Positions 1-10,010 are shown, numbered from the stretch's first letter. The stretch: 64,000 bases of DNA from Draconibacterium sediminis (GCF_000949475.1 NZ_JRHC01000001.1:1240001-1304000), one strand, 5' to 3'. The notes: generated by a model not told the origin, from the letters alone. Made by a program: numbers and translations.

Positions 1-3000
1 GGTCGACCTCTTTAAAATAAGGCACCTTGTTAAACAGGGTTTGGAAATTAGCATTACCGGTAAGCGTAAGGTTGCGCGAGTTGGTAATTATGTTTCCAAT
101 GTTAATGTCATCGTCGGTTAACGATCCGGCTATCCACTCGTAAGTTCCCGAATAGCGAACAGTTCCGCTCATAAAATTTAATGCACGGATACTCCGGAGT
201 GGCACCTGGTAAGTGGCATTAAAACTGTGATTGTATATTGTTGGCCGTCCTAAATCCCAGAGGTTGGTAAGAATCGAATCGCGTTTCCATTCGTAATCGT
301 CGTCGTTTTTATTAATCCGTCCTTCGGGTTCATCAATTCGTGAAGTACCGCGTGATGAGAAATCGAACTTCAATGACCGGGTAACATCGTAACGGATATC
401 GAGGTAACGGTTCCAAAGGAAATCCTTATCGAAAGTAGCCGGCAGAATCAGGTTCGGATTGGTAATATTCCGTGACTGGCGCTCGTGGTACTTACGGAAG
501 AGATCGGTACGATATGAAATTTGTGTTGGCAGCGGATAGAAATTAAAGTCGCCAATTAATTTTAAAGGCCCCTTTTGCAGCAGCTGAACTTTGCTAAATG
601 GCTGAATCAATTTTGGCCGGCTGCTGTAATTGTACGAGAACATAAAACGGTGCGTTCTGTTCACGTTGTACTCCGTTGTAATGTTTCGTTTCGATGTTTC
701 GTTGTAAGAATAGGTAACGGCAAAATTTTCCGGATCCCACAAATGTGTTTTCTCTTTCTGGCGCTGTGGTTCCACTTTTACGTTGGTAAAGTTGAGGCTT
801 TTTCGTTCAATCACATCCTGCGATATGTTTTTTATCGAATCCTTCTCGCTGCCGGTTCGGGCATGCGATAGTGATTCTTTTAACTCGATATCCGGATTTA
901 CCGGGTCGTATTTTGGTGTTGCTGTACTGTTGGAGTAACCGTAGTACATCGGAATCCGAACACCGGCCCGTTCAGGGAAGAAGCGACCCCAGTCTATTGA
1001 TGCCGACACATCGATTTCATCCAGGTCGTCTATCATCCTGTTGTTAATATTCTCATCAATACTTCCGAAACCCGCAGTACGTTTGCGCCCGGCAACCACC
1101 ACGCTACCCAGGTCGGCTAAACGTGTTGAAACACGTGCATTAGCTGCCCATCCGCCTTCATCGTCAAAATCGGTAAGGCGTAATTCGTTCGCCCAAACAA
1201 TTACTGATTTTGGCCCCGTATTTACCTGCCCCCGCTTGTTGCGAACACCCATCATCATTACCTCAACATTACCCAGGTTAGGGCTTCCTTTTACTTTCAC
1301 CCGGTTTTTACCGTCGTTCCAGCCAGGGTGCGAACCTTCATAAACATCCTGCATTGAAATGGATGAGCCTTCCACTCTTATGGCATCGTTGCGTTCCAGT
1401 TTCAGGTTGGTAAATAGTTCGAGTGGAATATTAATCCGGTTTTGATCGGGCCAAACAATATAACGGTCGCTTTCAATATCTCCATTGTAAATGCCTTCTG
1501 GAGTAAGCGTTAATGGCACCTCGTATTCGTAATAGTTGTAATTGTAATCCGATCCCAAACGAATAAAGAAATACAGTTCATCGTCTTCCAGCGGGTATTC
1601 TTCAATTTCTTCGGCGTGCACATCCATTTTCAGGGTTTTGTACCTTCTGAAATCCATGTACAACGATTTGTATGCCGCACGTGCGTCGCCTGTTTCCAGC
1701 TGGGTTACTTTCATTTCAATCGACTGCTCGTTTAGCTGGCGCAGCTGCGGGTTGGCTGGGTCGATTACCCGTGATACTCCCGGAGGCAAAATGTAGTTAA
1801 TCGGTGAACGGCCCGAATTTTCCTCAATACTTACTGCCGAAATATCGAATTGCGCATTTGGTGAGGGAGTTCCGCCATTTTCCAGAATATCGCCGGTGTA
1901 TCGCCGCCAATCGGCACGAACAAGGTCGAGTGTGGCAAAACGCATAACGGCAGAATCCTGGAAACCGTGCATGAACATTCGCATAAAACGAATGGAACTA
2001 AAATCGTTGATGCCACCAATTGCTGCATCAGGTTTTGTTACCGGAATCTTGAACTGGTACCAGGCAGCTTCTCCTGTTTCACCATTTTTTAACTGAACAG
2101 GTCGGCTTCTTTTATCAACAATGTAGTTTTGCCCAACAACCATGTCCTCTTGTCGAATACTAACCTTGTATTGAAAATAGCGTTCGTATTCATTGAGTGT
2201 ATTGTCATCATTAATGTCTTCGATGTCAGGCAGTGTAGTTGCTGACGTAGGATAGCTTTCCGGCGACATTTCGGTTGTTGGCGAGTTGCCGTCGGGACCG
2301 TTGTATTGTTTATAACGTGCTAAAATGCTTAATTGATCCCTGTCGTAATCCGATCCGCGGAAATAGTGGAAGTTATCTGAGGATGGATCGTCCAATGCTT
2401 TCAGGTAAACCGCGTTATTTACTTTTAGCTCCAGTTCCTGCAGGTATTGCTGGAAATGAGATTGTTCATCGTCATCGTTTAATCCGTCAAAACCAATATC
2501 CTGGTATTCGCGCGAATTTACTGTGTTATCAAAAGCATTTACCAGCGATTGTTGTGTTGATACGCGTCCCCAAATGGTGGTGTCGACATTGCTTAGTTCG
2601 GCAGATGTTGGCAATCCATTCTCAAATGATTTACGCGAGTCTTTTAATATATCCTCTGATATTTCTCCAAGGTTGAAGTACAGGTCTCCTCCGTTTTCCA
2701 TTGGCTCAAGAGGACCCCAGTCTTCATCCGGGTCAACGAACGGGTCCATCATCCAGAACTCGATGTACTCGATGTTGGCATTTTCAAAGTCGCTGGTTTG
2801 AATTTCGCGCATAATACCACCCCAACGCGACTCAGGATCGCGTAAAGTTCCATCGGGGTTTACACCTGCCGCATGGCTGGAGTTACCGGTGTCGTAGTTA
2901 TACGGACCACGCTCTGTTGGATAAAAAGCCAGGTCGAGTACGGCAATGTTTGTTGGTTCGCCGGTTGTAAATTCACGTTCCGGAAATATCTCTTGTTCGA

Positions 3001-5710
3001 ACACCTCGCGTACCAGGTGGTTCGATTGTAAATCCCGGTCATCTTTTATATAATCGGGAGTAAGCGAATTGTTTCTCAAAAACAAGGGGTCGATATTGTA
3101 CCATGCCAACTTTGCACGGTTCATCCCGTATTCGAGCGAGTTGTTCAGGTTGGCTTCCGGGAACAAATTGTCCTGGTTTTGTGGCGTACTGGCCAGCATC
3201 CACGCCGAGCGGGTTCGCATATCGATGGCTGTTTTTGTCGACTCAAAATCATCAATATAAACTGCTCCGTCAATCGATTTTGCACTTCCCGGAACCAGTT
3301 GGGCAAATTCTGCCTCAACGTCAATTGATGAAGTGGCGGTTGTACTATAAAACGGAAGTGCGTCCAATGCTTTGGTAATAAAAGGCGCTTCGGTGTTGTA
3401 GCGGGCATCCAAACCGTAAATCAGGTTCGAAATCGGATCTTCACCATAATCCACTTTTTCGGTTAGCGGGCGTTCGTTCATCCACAACATGGTTGCACCG
3501 ATGTTAAAATTATCGGAGAAAGCGTAGTTGGCATGTGTTCCCATCAGGGTTTTGCGCTGCATGGTAAACAGGTCCTCGCTTTCGGTTGCCACCTGAATGG
3601 GCGTTCCTGCTTCCAACAATGCCTGGTTAATAATTTTTACCCGGCCCAGCGTGTAGTCAACCGTATAATCTACATTTTCGGTAAGCACCTGTCCGCCGGC
3701 AGTAACTGTAACCGAACCTTGCGTAACATTTAAAGTTCCCAATGCAATATCGGAACTTGACGAACCTTTGTAACTACCGGTAAGCCTGAATTTATTGTGC
3801 TCTGCATCCTGTTCTGCTTTTACCTGGGTTGAATCGTATAGCGTTTGGAAAGTGTATCGTTCAATATCGGACTGATTTTGCAGGGAATCGGCCAGGTGAC
3901 TTCCGAATGGTTCAACCACCGGGAAAATAATACGGCCCGAGTTGGCGTTAACCGTAATGCCCGGAACATAGTCGAATACCCCGTCTTTTGTTGGGTCGAG
4001 CTGCGAGTTGAGCATGTCCAGACGCATTACTTCAAGAAGGATGTGCCCCTCAATGCGTGAATCAGGCAGGTAATTAATGTAAGTTCCTGTTGAATCGTTT
4101 TGGTACACCACATTCAACTCAAAATCGTCGCTGGTTAACTGGTAGGCATTCAGGTTATAAATGTTTTTCATCATCAGGTTCCAGGTTGGTTTTCCCGGCG
4201 ACAAATTGGTGCCTTTCAGCAATTTCATAAAAAGCGTTTGCGGCGCATCAATACCATCGGTTGAGAATTCACCCACCTGAAAAGTTTGCCCGTTGTAGGT
4301 GAAGTTAAAAGCCACTGCCAAAACTTCATCGGTATTTAAAGCACTGTTTAACGAAATATATCCCAATTGTTTATTGATGGTAAATTCAGAATCGTTCAGT
4401 TTGCGTGCCTGCTCAATTTTTTCAAAATCGGTTCCTCCTTTAAAATCATCCTGAAACTGAGACATTACGTTGGTAATATTCTGCACCTGACGCACGTCGC
4501 TGTAAGTGGTCTTCATTTCGTTGTAAAGACCGTTGGCTTCGTTGTTCGGAAAAACATTTTTAGGGTAGGGCAGCCCGTTAGTTTGCTGAAACTCCGTAAC
4601 AGGGTTGTAAATGTGCGGATCGTGTTCGGCCAAATCCTGAAAAGCCAGGATGTTTCGCGAATCGTCGAAATCGTTTGATTTGTTGGTTACCCACACTTCT
4701 ACTTTGTTAATGGTGATGGGCGAACGTGGAACAGCCGTACTTTGTAACCATTCGTTATAGTGATCGCGGAAATATTGTGCGAGGAAAAAGTGGCGGTTGG
4801 CATCGTAGTTGGCTGCCGAAATATCGAAAGTAGCCACTTGGGCACCTCCTTCGGTTTCCACGGTTCTTGATTCACCGCGGTGTTGTGAGAACAATGTGGT
4901 AAGTGTAAGTTTCCCGAATTGCATTTCGGCTTTAACACCAAACAGGTTGGAGGCCCCGGTTATTAACGAACCGTTTAAGGGCAACGACACATTACCGGCT
5001 TCAATACGTTGTAGAATTTCATCTTCGTCGCCGGTGTACTCCAGGTTCATTTTGTTTTCGTAATCAAAAGTAGCCTCGGTGTTGTAGTTCACCCGCATAT
5101 TCATTTTTGTACCGATCTGGCCGGTAACATTCATCTGAATTTTCTCGTCGAAATCGAAAGTCGGAACTTTTCGCAAGCGCTCGGGAATCGACGGGTTTTC
5201 GGTTTTATTTACCTGGTAACCAAAACTAACTTCAACATAACCCTGTGGTTGTATATTGATGGTGTTTCCTCCGAAAATACGGTTGAAGGCCTCGCTGCCA
5301 ATTGTCAGTTTGGGCAGCAGTCCGCCGCGGGCATCAACCGATTCCTGATGTGTTCTCATTCGCCAGTAATCCTGAATCGATTTGTCGAAATCATATTCGA
5401 GGTAATCGTCGAGCGACATACTTTGCGGCAAACGGTAATTCAGCGATCCCACCTTTTCGTAGAACACGTACTGGCCGGTAATAGGGTCGTACTCAATTTC
5501 GTATTTTATGTTGCTGGGCTTGTTGAGGTATAATTTCGCGGAATCCTGATCGGTATATCCAAAAGCCGGCTGGTCTTTAAAAGGATAGGGTAATGTGCCT
5601 GTTGTATCTATTTCCGGCACTTCCTGAGCTTCTCCGTTGAAAGGAACTGAAAGGGCAAAAAATACAAATAGAATGAAGCATATTTTAGGTAAACTTCGGC
5701 TAAGTGTCAT
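1..5710 (-). CDS. sprA: SprA, type IX secretion system outer-membrane translocon (partial, C-terminus outside window)
   Basis: The reading frame runs uninterrupted at the places checked for about 1903 codons and leaves the window at base 1, so the C-terminus is missing (the family is roughly 2400 residues). It starts at ATG 5710; the ATG five bases upstream is followed at once by a stop. A signal peptide (MTLSRSLPKICFILFVFF...) is followed by sequence typical of SprA/Sov, such as YDPITGQYVFYEK, MSLDDYLEYD and, further on, FWMMDPFVDPDEDWGPLEP. SprA is known to form the giant beta-barrel translocon of the T9SS, which exports gliding adhesins and proteases across the outer membrane. It is the last gene of a pdxA-ruvA-sprA run. 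The ruvA-sprA adjacency is, from memory, common in Bacteroidota. A large secreted protease at the other end of the window is a plausible client. Confidence 0.95.
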   Translation of the reverse strand, partial: MTLSRSLPKICFILFVFFALSVPFNGEAQEVPEIDTTGTLPYPFKDQPAFGYTDQDSAKLYLNKPSNIKYEIEYDPITGQYVFYEKVGSLNYRLPQSMSLDDYLEYDFDKSIQDYWRMRTHQESVDARGGLLPKLTIGSEAFNRIFGGNTINIQPQGYVEVSFGYQVNKTENPSIPERLRKVPTFDFDEKIQMNVTGQIGTKMNMRVNYNTEATFDYENKMNLEYTGDEDEILQRIEAGNVSLPLNGSLITGASNLFGVKAEMQFGKLTLTTLFSQHRGESRTVETEGGAQVATFDISAANYDANRHFFLAQYFRDHYNEWLQSTAVPRSPITINKVEVWVTNKSNDFDDSRNILAFQDLAEHDPHIYNPVTEFQQTNGLPYPKNVFPNNEANGLYNEMKTTYSDVRQVQNITNVMSQFQDDFKGGTDFEKIEQARKLNDSEFTINKQLGYISLNSALNTDEVLAVAFNFTYNGQTFQVGEFSTDGIDAPQTLFMKLLKGTNLSPGKPTWNLMMKNIYNLNAYQLTSDDFELNVVYQNDSTGTYINYLPDSRIEGHILLEVMRLDMLNSQLDPTKDGVFDYVPGITVNANSGRIIFPVVEPFGSHLADSLQNQSDIERYTFQTLYDSTQVKAEQDAEHNKFRLTGSYKGSSSSDIALGTLNVTQGSVTVTAGGQVLTENVDYTVDYTLGRVKIINQALLEAGTPIQVATESEDLFTMQRKTLMGTHANYAFSDNFNIGATMLWMNERPLTEKVDYGEDPISNLIYGLDARYNTEAPFITKALDALPFYSTTATSSIDVEAEFAQLVPGSAKSIDGAVYIDDFESTKTAIDMRTRSAWMLASTPQNQDNLFPEANLNNSLEYGMNRAKLAWYNIDPLFLRNNSLTPDYIKDDRDLQSNHLVREVFEQEIFPEREFTTGEPTNIAVLDLAFYPTERGPYNYDTGNSSHAAGVNPDGTLRDPESRWGGIMREIQTSDFENANIEYIEFWMMDPFVDPDEDWGPLEPMENGGDLYFNLGEISEDILKDSRKSFENGLPTSAELSNVDTTIWGRVSTQQSLVNAFDNTVNSREYQDIGFDGLNDDDEQSHFQQYLQELELKVNNAVYLKALDDPSSDNFHYFRGSDYDRDQLSILARYKQYNGPDGNSPTTEMSPESYPTSATTLPDIEDINDDNTLNEYERYFQYKVSIRQEDMVVGQNYIVDKRSRPVQLKNGETGEAAWYQFKIPVTKPDAAIGGINDFSSIRFMRMFMHGFQDSAVMRFATLDLVRADWRRYTGDILENGGTPSPNAQFDISAVSIEENSGRSPINYILPPGVSRVIDPANPQLRQLNEQSIEMKVTQLETGDARAAYKSLYMDFRRYKTLKMDVHAEEIEEYPLEDDELYFFIRLGSDYNYNYYEYEVPLTLTPEGIYNGDIESDRYIVWPDQNRINIPLELFTNLKLERNDAIRVEGSSISMQDVYEGSHPGWNDGKNRVKVKGSPNLGNVEVMMMGVRNKRGQVNTGPKSVIVWANELRLTDFDDEGGWAANARVSTRLADLGSVVVAGRKRTAGFGSIDENINNRMIDDLDEIDVSASIDWGRFFPERAGVRIPMYYGYSNSTATPKYDPVNPDIELKESLSHARTGSEKDSIKNISQDVIERKSLNFTNVKVEPQRQKEKTHLWDPENFAVTYSYNETSKRNITTEYNVNRTHRFMFSYNYSSRPKLIQPFSKVQLLQKGPLKLIGDFNFYPLPTQISYRTDLFRKYHERQSRNITNPNLILPATFDKDFLWNRYLDIRYDVTRSLKFDFSSRGTSRIDEPEGRINKNDDDYEWKRDSILTNLWDLGRPTIYNHSFNATYQVPLRSIRALNFMSGTVRYSGTYEWIAGSLTDDDINIGNIITNSRNLTLTGNANFQTLFNKVPYFKEVD

Positions 5711-5796
5711 TTCATTAAAATTACTACAACAAAGGCTTTTCGAAAAAAAATGGTTGCTACTTTCTGTTAGGTTTTCTTTTTCGAAAACGGTAAATT

Positions 5797-6378
5797 TTAT
5801 AACCTTTTCAATGCTTGTTTGATAACGCTTTCAACGTTTGCGTCAGGTTGTTCCTGAAGTATCTTCGTTACTATCTTTTCTGCATCTTTCTTTGCAAAAC
5901 CAAGCATGACTAATGCAGATAACGATTCATTCCTGATAGTATTGTCTGCAACGGTTAAAATTTGCCCCGAATCGGGTATTTTTCCGAGTTTATCTTTTAA
6001 GTCGATTATGATACGTTGAGCGGTTTTTGCACCAATACCTTTTACAGCTTTTAATACCGCCACATTTTCGGTGGTTACTGCTGCTTTTAATTCATCAGGA
6101 TTTAACGACGAAAGCATCATGTTTGCAGTGCTGGCACCAACTCCGTTCACCGAAATCAAATTGCGAAATAATTCACGTTCGGTGGTGGTGGCAAAACCAT
6201 ACAAGGTGTGAGCATCTTCGCGAACTACCTGGTGTACATAAACTTTTACTTCCTTTTTACCGTTAAGTGCGCTGTAGGTGTTCAGCGAAATATGAACAAA
6301 GTAGCCCACGCCGGAAGCTTCTACCACAACATGCGTTGCGCTTATTTCGGCAATGTTACCCTTAATGAATTCGTACAT
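5797..6378 (-). CDS. ruvA: Holliday junction branch-migration protein RuvA
   Basis: 193 residues, normal length for RuvA. The start MYEFIKGNIAEIS and the segment VVVEASGVGYFVHIS are the N-terminal OB-fold. The central part has the two helix-hairpin-helix motifs (ISVNGVGASTANMMLS and VKGIGAKTAQRIIIDLKDK) that contact the junction DNA. The C-terminal helical domain, which contacts RuvB, ends in VIKQALKRL. RuvA tetramers bind Holliday junctions and load the RuvB helicase during recombinational repair. The gene starts 12 bases after pdxA and ends 86 bases before sprA, so the three are probably co-transcribed. No oddities seen. Confidence 0.96.
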   Translation of the reverse strand: MYEFIKGNIAEISATHVVVEASGVGYFVHISLNTYSALNGKKEVKVYVHQVVREDAHTLYGFATTTERELFRNLISVNGVGASTANMMLSSLNPDELKAAVTTENVAVLKAVKGIGAKTAQRIIIDLKDKLGKIPDSGQILTVADNTIRNESLSALVMLGFAKKDAEKIVTKILQEQPDANVESVIKQALKRL

Positions 6379-6390
6379 AGCAAAGCTTTT

Positions 6391-7497
6391 TTAGATTGTA
6401 TCTTCCTCTTCTGATGCTTCAATATCAACACTTTCATCAACCTGGTTGGGGTTAATGTCGTATTTTCTCAGCGGATTTTTACTGATCTCGCTGTAAATAC
6501 TTCGGTTTTTATAAACATCGATAGCAAGGTACAAAGCCTGGCGGAATGATTCGGGCGATGCTTTGCCTTCTCCGGCAATGGCATAAGCTGTACCGTGAGC
6601 AGGCGATGTGCGAATGGCAGGAAGTCCGGCAGTGTAATTTACGCCACGTTCGAACGAGGCCAGCTTAAACGGAATTAAACCCTGGTCGTGGTACATCGCT
6701 AAAATAGCATCAAATTTTCGGTAATCTTCCGACCCAAAAAATCCGTCGGCAGGGTATGGTCCGAGTGCCATAATGCCTTCTTTTTTGGCCTGAATTACTG
6801 CGGGAAGAATGATTTCCTTGTCTTCTTTTCCAATTAAGCCATTGTCGCCGGCATGCGGATTTAATCCAAAAACGGCAATACGCGGTTTGGTAATGGCAAA
6901 GTCCTGCTGAAGAGATTTGGCAATGATCCTGATCTTTGAAAGGATTAGATCTTTATTCAGGCTTTCAGACACCTTCGAAATAGGAATGTGTGTAGTAACC
7001 ACTCCAATCTTCAGCGATTCGCTCACCATTAACATGGCGTAGTCTTTGGTGTCGAATTTTTGTGCCAGAAACTCGGTATGTCCCGGGAAGTTAAATTCTT
7101 CACTTTGAATGTTGTCTTTGTTGATTGGTGCTGTAATCAGTGCATCAATATATCCTTTTTGAAGATCGCTGGTAGCACGGTCAAGCGCTTCAAACGATGA
7201 AACTCCGGCTTCAGTGGTTGATTTACCCAATTCAACCCGAATGTTTTCATCAACACAGTTTATTATGTTTGCTTTCCGGGGGAGTAGTTCTTTGGTGCTG
7301 CGAATGTGGTTAAAGCTTACATCGTTTATATCGAGAGCTTTACGGTGGTAGGCTGCAACTTTGGGTGAGCCATAAACAACCGGTGTGCACATTTCGAGAA
7401 TACGCGGATCGGAAAGTGTTTTTAAGATTACTTCGTATCCAATTCCGTTTATATCTCCATGGGTAATTCCAATGCGTATTGTATCTTGTTTTGCCAT
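6391..7497 (-). CDS. pdxA: 4-hydroxythreonine-4-phosphate dehydrogenase PdxA
   Basis: 368 residues, close to the family length with a short acidic tail. Recognisable PdxA segments are GITHGDINGIGYEVILK at the N-terminus, ITAPINK, the substrate/metal region FPGHTEFLA, TTHIPISKV, LNPHAGDNGLIG, and the C-terminal MYHDQGLIPFK...TSPAHGTAY with metal-binding histidines. The enzyme oxidises 4-phosphohydroxy-L-threonine with NAD in the DXP-dependent pathway to pyridoxal phosphate. It is the first gene of the apparent pdxA-ruvA-sprA run; 125 bases separate it from the aminopeptidase gene upstream. The acidic C-terminal stretch (DESVDIEASEEEDTI) is an extension whose role is unknown. Confidence 0.94.
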   Translation of the reverse strand: MAKQDTIRIGITHGDINGIGYEVILKTLSDPRILEMCTPVVYGSPKVAAYHRKALDINDVSFNHIRSTKELLPRKANIINCVDENIRVELGKSTTEAGVSSFEALDRATSDLQKGYIDALITAPINKDNIQSEEFNFPGHTEFLAQKFDTKDYAMLMVSESLKIGVVTTHIPISKVSESLNKDLILSKIRIIAKSLQQDFAITKPRIAVFGLNPHAGDNGLIGKEDKEIILPAVIQAKKEGIMALGPYPADGFFGSEDYRKFDAILAMYHDQGLIPFKLASFERGVNYTAGLPAIRTSPAHGTAYAIAGEGKASPESFRQALYLAIDVYKNRSIYSEISKNPLRKYDINPNQVDESVDIEASEEEDTI

Positions 7498-7622
7498 TGT
7501 GTTTTATTTCAGAAAATTTGCCTTTTTAGTAAAGTGTCGCAAAGTTAATTTATTTAATTTAAATAAGCATGATCTTATTTCTGCGCCATTTCCACGCATT
7601 TCATGCTCATGCACAGTGTTTT

Positions 7623-9047
7623 TTATTCTGTTTGCGATTTCAGAAAATCATAAAGTAAGCGCGTGCCAAAACCTGTTCCTCCGGCAGGGCGGTATGCCTC
7701 CTTCTCTTTTCTGAAAGCGGGGCCTGCCATATCAATATGTATCCACTTGTAATCGGTAAAATGTTCCAGGAATTTTCCGGCAATGGTTGTTTGTCCTTCA
7801 CGTACGCCAAGGTTGTTCAGGTCGGCAATCGGCGATTTTAAAGGCGCAGCGTATTCTTCCCAAAGCGGAACTTCTATCAGGCGTTCGTAGGTGTTTAATC
7901 CCGATTGTTTTAGTTGTTCCACCTTATCGGCGGTGTTACCCATAACCACCGCAGCGTGTGGGCCGGCAATAATATCGGCCGATCCGGTTAAGGTAGCGCA
8001 ATCAATTACCAGTTGCGGTTGGTATTTTTTTGCATAGCTTAATGCATCGGCCAGAATGAGCCTGCCTTCAGCATCGGTGTTTTTGATTTCCACCGTGGTT
8101 CCGTCGAACATTTTTATGATATCGCCCGGAACGTAAGCATTTCCATCGGGGCGGTTGTCGGTTGCCGGAACCAGGCCAACAATATGCAAGGGAAGTTTAT
8201 TGAGAGCGGCTGCGTAAATGGCTGCCACAATTCCGGCTGCTCCTCCCATGTCCGACTTCATGTAATCCATTGAGTTGGGTGTTGGTTTCAGACTTAAACC
8301 ACCGGTGTCGTAAACCACTCCTTTTCCCACCAAAACAATGGCTTGTTTGTTTCTGGCATTTTCAGGTTTCCACTCCAGTATATTAAAAGTTGGCGGATCG
8401 ATACTGCCTTTGTTTACGGCAAGCAGCCCGCCCATTTTTAGCGCTTCAATTTTTTTCTTGTGAAAAACTTCCAGTGAAAAACCGGCTTCGTCACTCAGTT
8501 TTTCAATTTCTTTTGAGAACTGGTTTGCCGTAAGAAACGACAGTGGTTCGTTAACCAGGTCGCGTGCAACAAAAGTCGCCTTTGTTGTATTTATAATTTC
8601 ATCGATTTTCTCGTTAGTGATCTTCTCATCAAAGATTAAAATATTTTCGAGTTGAAATGTTTCTTTTTCCTTTTTGTATTTCTCGAAGGTGTAGGTGTTA
8701 AGCAGCAATCCTTCTAAAAAATCAGGTAAAAAACCGGCTTCACAAAAATTGGTAAGTTGAACTGTTGTATCACCAGCCGATTTAAGGGCGTCGTAAAGTT
8801 TTGTGCCGGCTACCCTTGCCATTTCGGCTTGCCGGTAGGGTTCTTTGTCGGTTTTTATTTTGCCAAAAAATAGAAGTTGTGGAATACGGGTAATCACGCA
8901 TGTATCTTCCTTTTCAAACTTCTTTTGCAGAAACGACTTTTCTGATTCCGAGAGTTGAATAGTAGCTGTTTCCTTTAAGTCAGTGCATAAGCAGGCCAGC
9001 GAATGCTCGCCCGATATTTTTGAGGTAATGGATATTTTTGGGATCAT
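7623..9047 (-). CDS. pepA: Leucyl aminopeptidase, M17 family
   Basis: I chose the ATG at 9047 (MIPKISITSKISG), giving about 474 residues. The frame stays open upstream to an ATG at 9194, but the extra 49 residues do not look like the family N-terminus. The C-terminal catalytic domain has all the hallmarks of M17: VGKGVVYDTGGLSLKP, the DMGGAAG segment and the signature NTDAEGRL, which supply the two-metal site (Lys, Asp, Asp, Asp, Glu) and the catalytic Arg. These cytosolic hexameric enzymes release N-terminal residues from peptides. The gene lies alone between sodN and pdxA on the same strand. A specific cellular role, such as peptide recycling, cannot be read from the sequence. Confidence 0.93.
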   Translation of the reverse strand: MIPKISITSKISGEHSLACLCTDLKETATIQLSESEKSFLQKKFEKEDTCVITRIPQLLFFGKIKTDKEPYRQAEMARVAGTKLYDALKSAGDTTVQLTNFCEAGFLPDFLEGLLLNTYTFEKYKKEKETFQLENILIFDEKITNEKIDEIINTTKATFVARDLVNEPLSFLTANQFSKEIEKLSDEAGFSLEVFHKKKIEALKMGGLLAVNKGSIDPPTFNILEWKPENARNKQAIVLVGKGVVYDTGGLSLKPTPNSMDYMKSDMGGAAGIVAAIYAAALNKLPLHIVGLVPATDNRPDGNAYVPGDIIKMFDGTTVEIKNTDAEGRLILADALSYAKKYQPQLVIDCATLTGSADIIAGPHAAVVMGNTADKVEQLKQSGLNTYERLIEVPLWEEYAAPLKSPIADLNNLGVREGQTTIAGKFLEHFTDYKWIHIDMAGPAFRKEKEAYRPAGGTGFGTRLLYDFLKSQTE

Positions 9048-9193
9048 AGTTTTTAATTTTAAGCTAAAATAAGGATTAAAAACAAGTTGTTTTGACGGAA
9101 ACAAATTAAACAGTTGACAGTGGAGTGTTAATTCACCGGAGAATCTTTCCTGTTCAAATGATTTTAAAGATCGAATGTTGGTTAGCAGATACA

Positions 9194-9222
9194 AAAAAGG
9201 ACCTTAAACAAGGCCCTTTTTC
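9194..9222 (-). terminator. Rho-independent terminator after the Ni-SOD gene
   Basis: An A-rich/T-rich hairpin (AAAAAGG and CCTT arms with one mismatch around an AAAC loop) lies just past the stop of the superoxide dismutase gene. Read on the minus strand it is flanked by T runs on both sides. It fits a terminator for the upstream gene. Confidence 0.6.
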
Positions 9223-9243
9223 TATTTTTTTCTGTTGTGCTTT

Positions 9244-9720
9244 TTAATGATCGTCGCCAAAATAAGCGTGTTCAAAAAGGTGAAGCTTTTCGCGCAGTGT
9301 ATCGATAATGCTTAAATCGGTGCTTTGTTTGCTTTTCATTGCAAATACCGAAAGGTGGTGTAACAGTTCCAGTTGTTTTACATATTTGCGGTAAGCTGCC
9401 TCATCAGCTGATGAGGTAATTTTTACACGTTGATGTAAAAAATACTGGCTTACAATTTCCTGCATTTCCTTGGCGTGTTCTTCTTTGTTCATTACCCAAC
9501 GAACCAACTGGTTGTAATCGGGGTTTTCTGATTTCGACAATTCGTTAATCTGGTTCATCGATTTTTCAATGGTTTCAATGTGTTCGTATAACAGGGCAAT
9601 GCGAACCGAGTCGCCATAAATTCCACAAGGAATTTCGCAATGTGCTTTTGCCTGAAAACCTGAAATTGCTACAATGCCCATGATTAAGGCCGCGGAAAAA
9701 AGTTTTGTAATTTTTTTCAT
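9244..9720 (-). CDS. sodN: Nickel superoxide dismutase with signal peptide
   Basis: I place the start at ATG 9720 (MKKITKLFSAAL...), giving 158 residues; an ATG 45 bases upstream would only add residues before the signal peptide. Residues 1-26 form a clear signal peptide ending in AKA. The next residues are HCEIPCGIY, the nickel hook (HCxxPCGxY) in which His1, Cys2 and Cys6 bind nickel in known NiSODs. The rest is a helical bundle as in the family (IETIEKSMNQI..., HLFEHAYF). NiSOD dismutates superoxide to oxygen and peroxide. In Streptomyces and cyanobacteria a leader is removed by the protease SodX to expose His1. No sodX is next door, and a signal-peptidase cut after AKA would expose His1 directly, so the enzyme is probably periplasmic. 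Confidence 0.92.
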   Translation of the reverse strand: MKKITKLFSAALIMGIVAISGFQAKAHCEIPCGIYGDSVRIALLYEHIETIEKSMNQINELSKSENPDYNQLVRWVMNKEEHAKEMQEIVSQYFLHQRVKITSSADEAAYRKYVKQLELLHHLSVFAMKSKQSTDLSIIDTLREKLHLFEHAYFGDDH

Positions 9721-9850
9721 TTCTCTATTTTGAATGTTTGTATTTAATAACTGTCTGTATAACAATAAAAGAAGAATATGGTTTGAGTTTGTTCCATATT
9801 TTCCTTTGATGGGGGATCGAATTTTTAATTGATTTTTTTTAGAAAAAAGT

Positions 9851-9880
9851 TTTGACTTTTAAGAAAAGCTATTACTTTTG
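9851..9880 (+). promoter_or_regulatory. Bacteroidota-type promoter for tRNA-Asn
   Basis: TTTG at 9851-9854 and TACTTTTG at 9873-9880 match the -33 (TTTG) and -7 (TAnnTTTG) elements of the Bacteroidota housekeeping sigma factor, with an 18-base spacer. The tRNA starts 45 bases downstream. Confidence 0.7.
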
Positions 9881-9925
9881 CATCGCTTTTGAAAAGCAAA
9901 CGTTCTCACAAAGGGAATTAAACCT

Positions 9926-10002
9926 TCCCCAGTAGCTCAGTTGGTTAGAGCGGCGGACTGTTAATCCGTAGGTCGTTGGTTCAAGTCCAACCTGGGGAGC
10001 CA
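9926..10002 (+). tRNA. tRNA-Asn (anticodon GTT), CCA encoded
   Basis: A complete 77-base cloverleaf. The acceptor stem TCCCCAG pairs with CTGGGGA, followed by discriminator G and an encoded CCA. The D-arm region reads AGCTCAGTTGGTTAGAGC, the anticodon loop CTGTTAA carries GTT (Asn), and the T-arm contains GGTTCAAGTCC. A promoter lies upstream and a terminator hairpin directly downstream, so it is a single-gene unit. Confidence 0.96.
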
Positions 10003-10010
10003 CAAAAAAA

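Noticed and set aside
575-871. Several plus-strand frames inside 1-5700, e.g. 575-871, 1041-1343, 2275-2676
   Set aside because: They are antisense to the continuous sprA reading frame and show no recognisable protein features.
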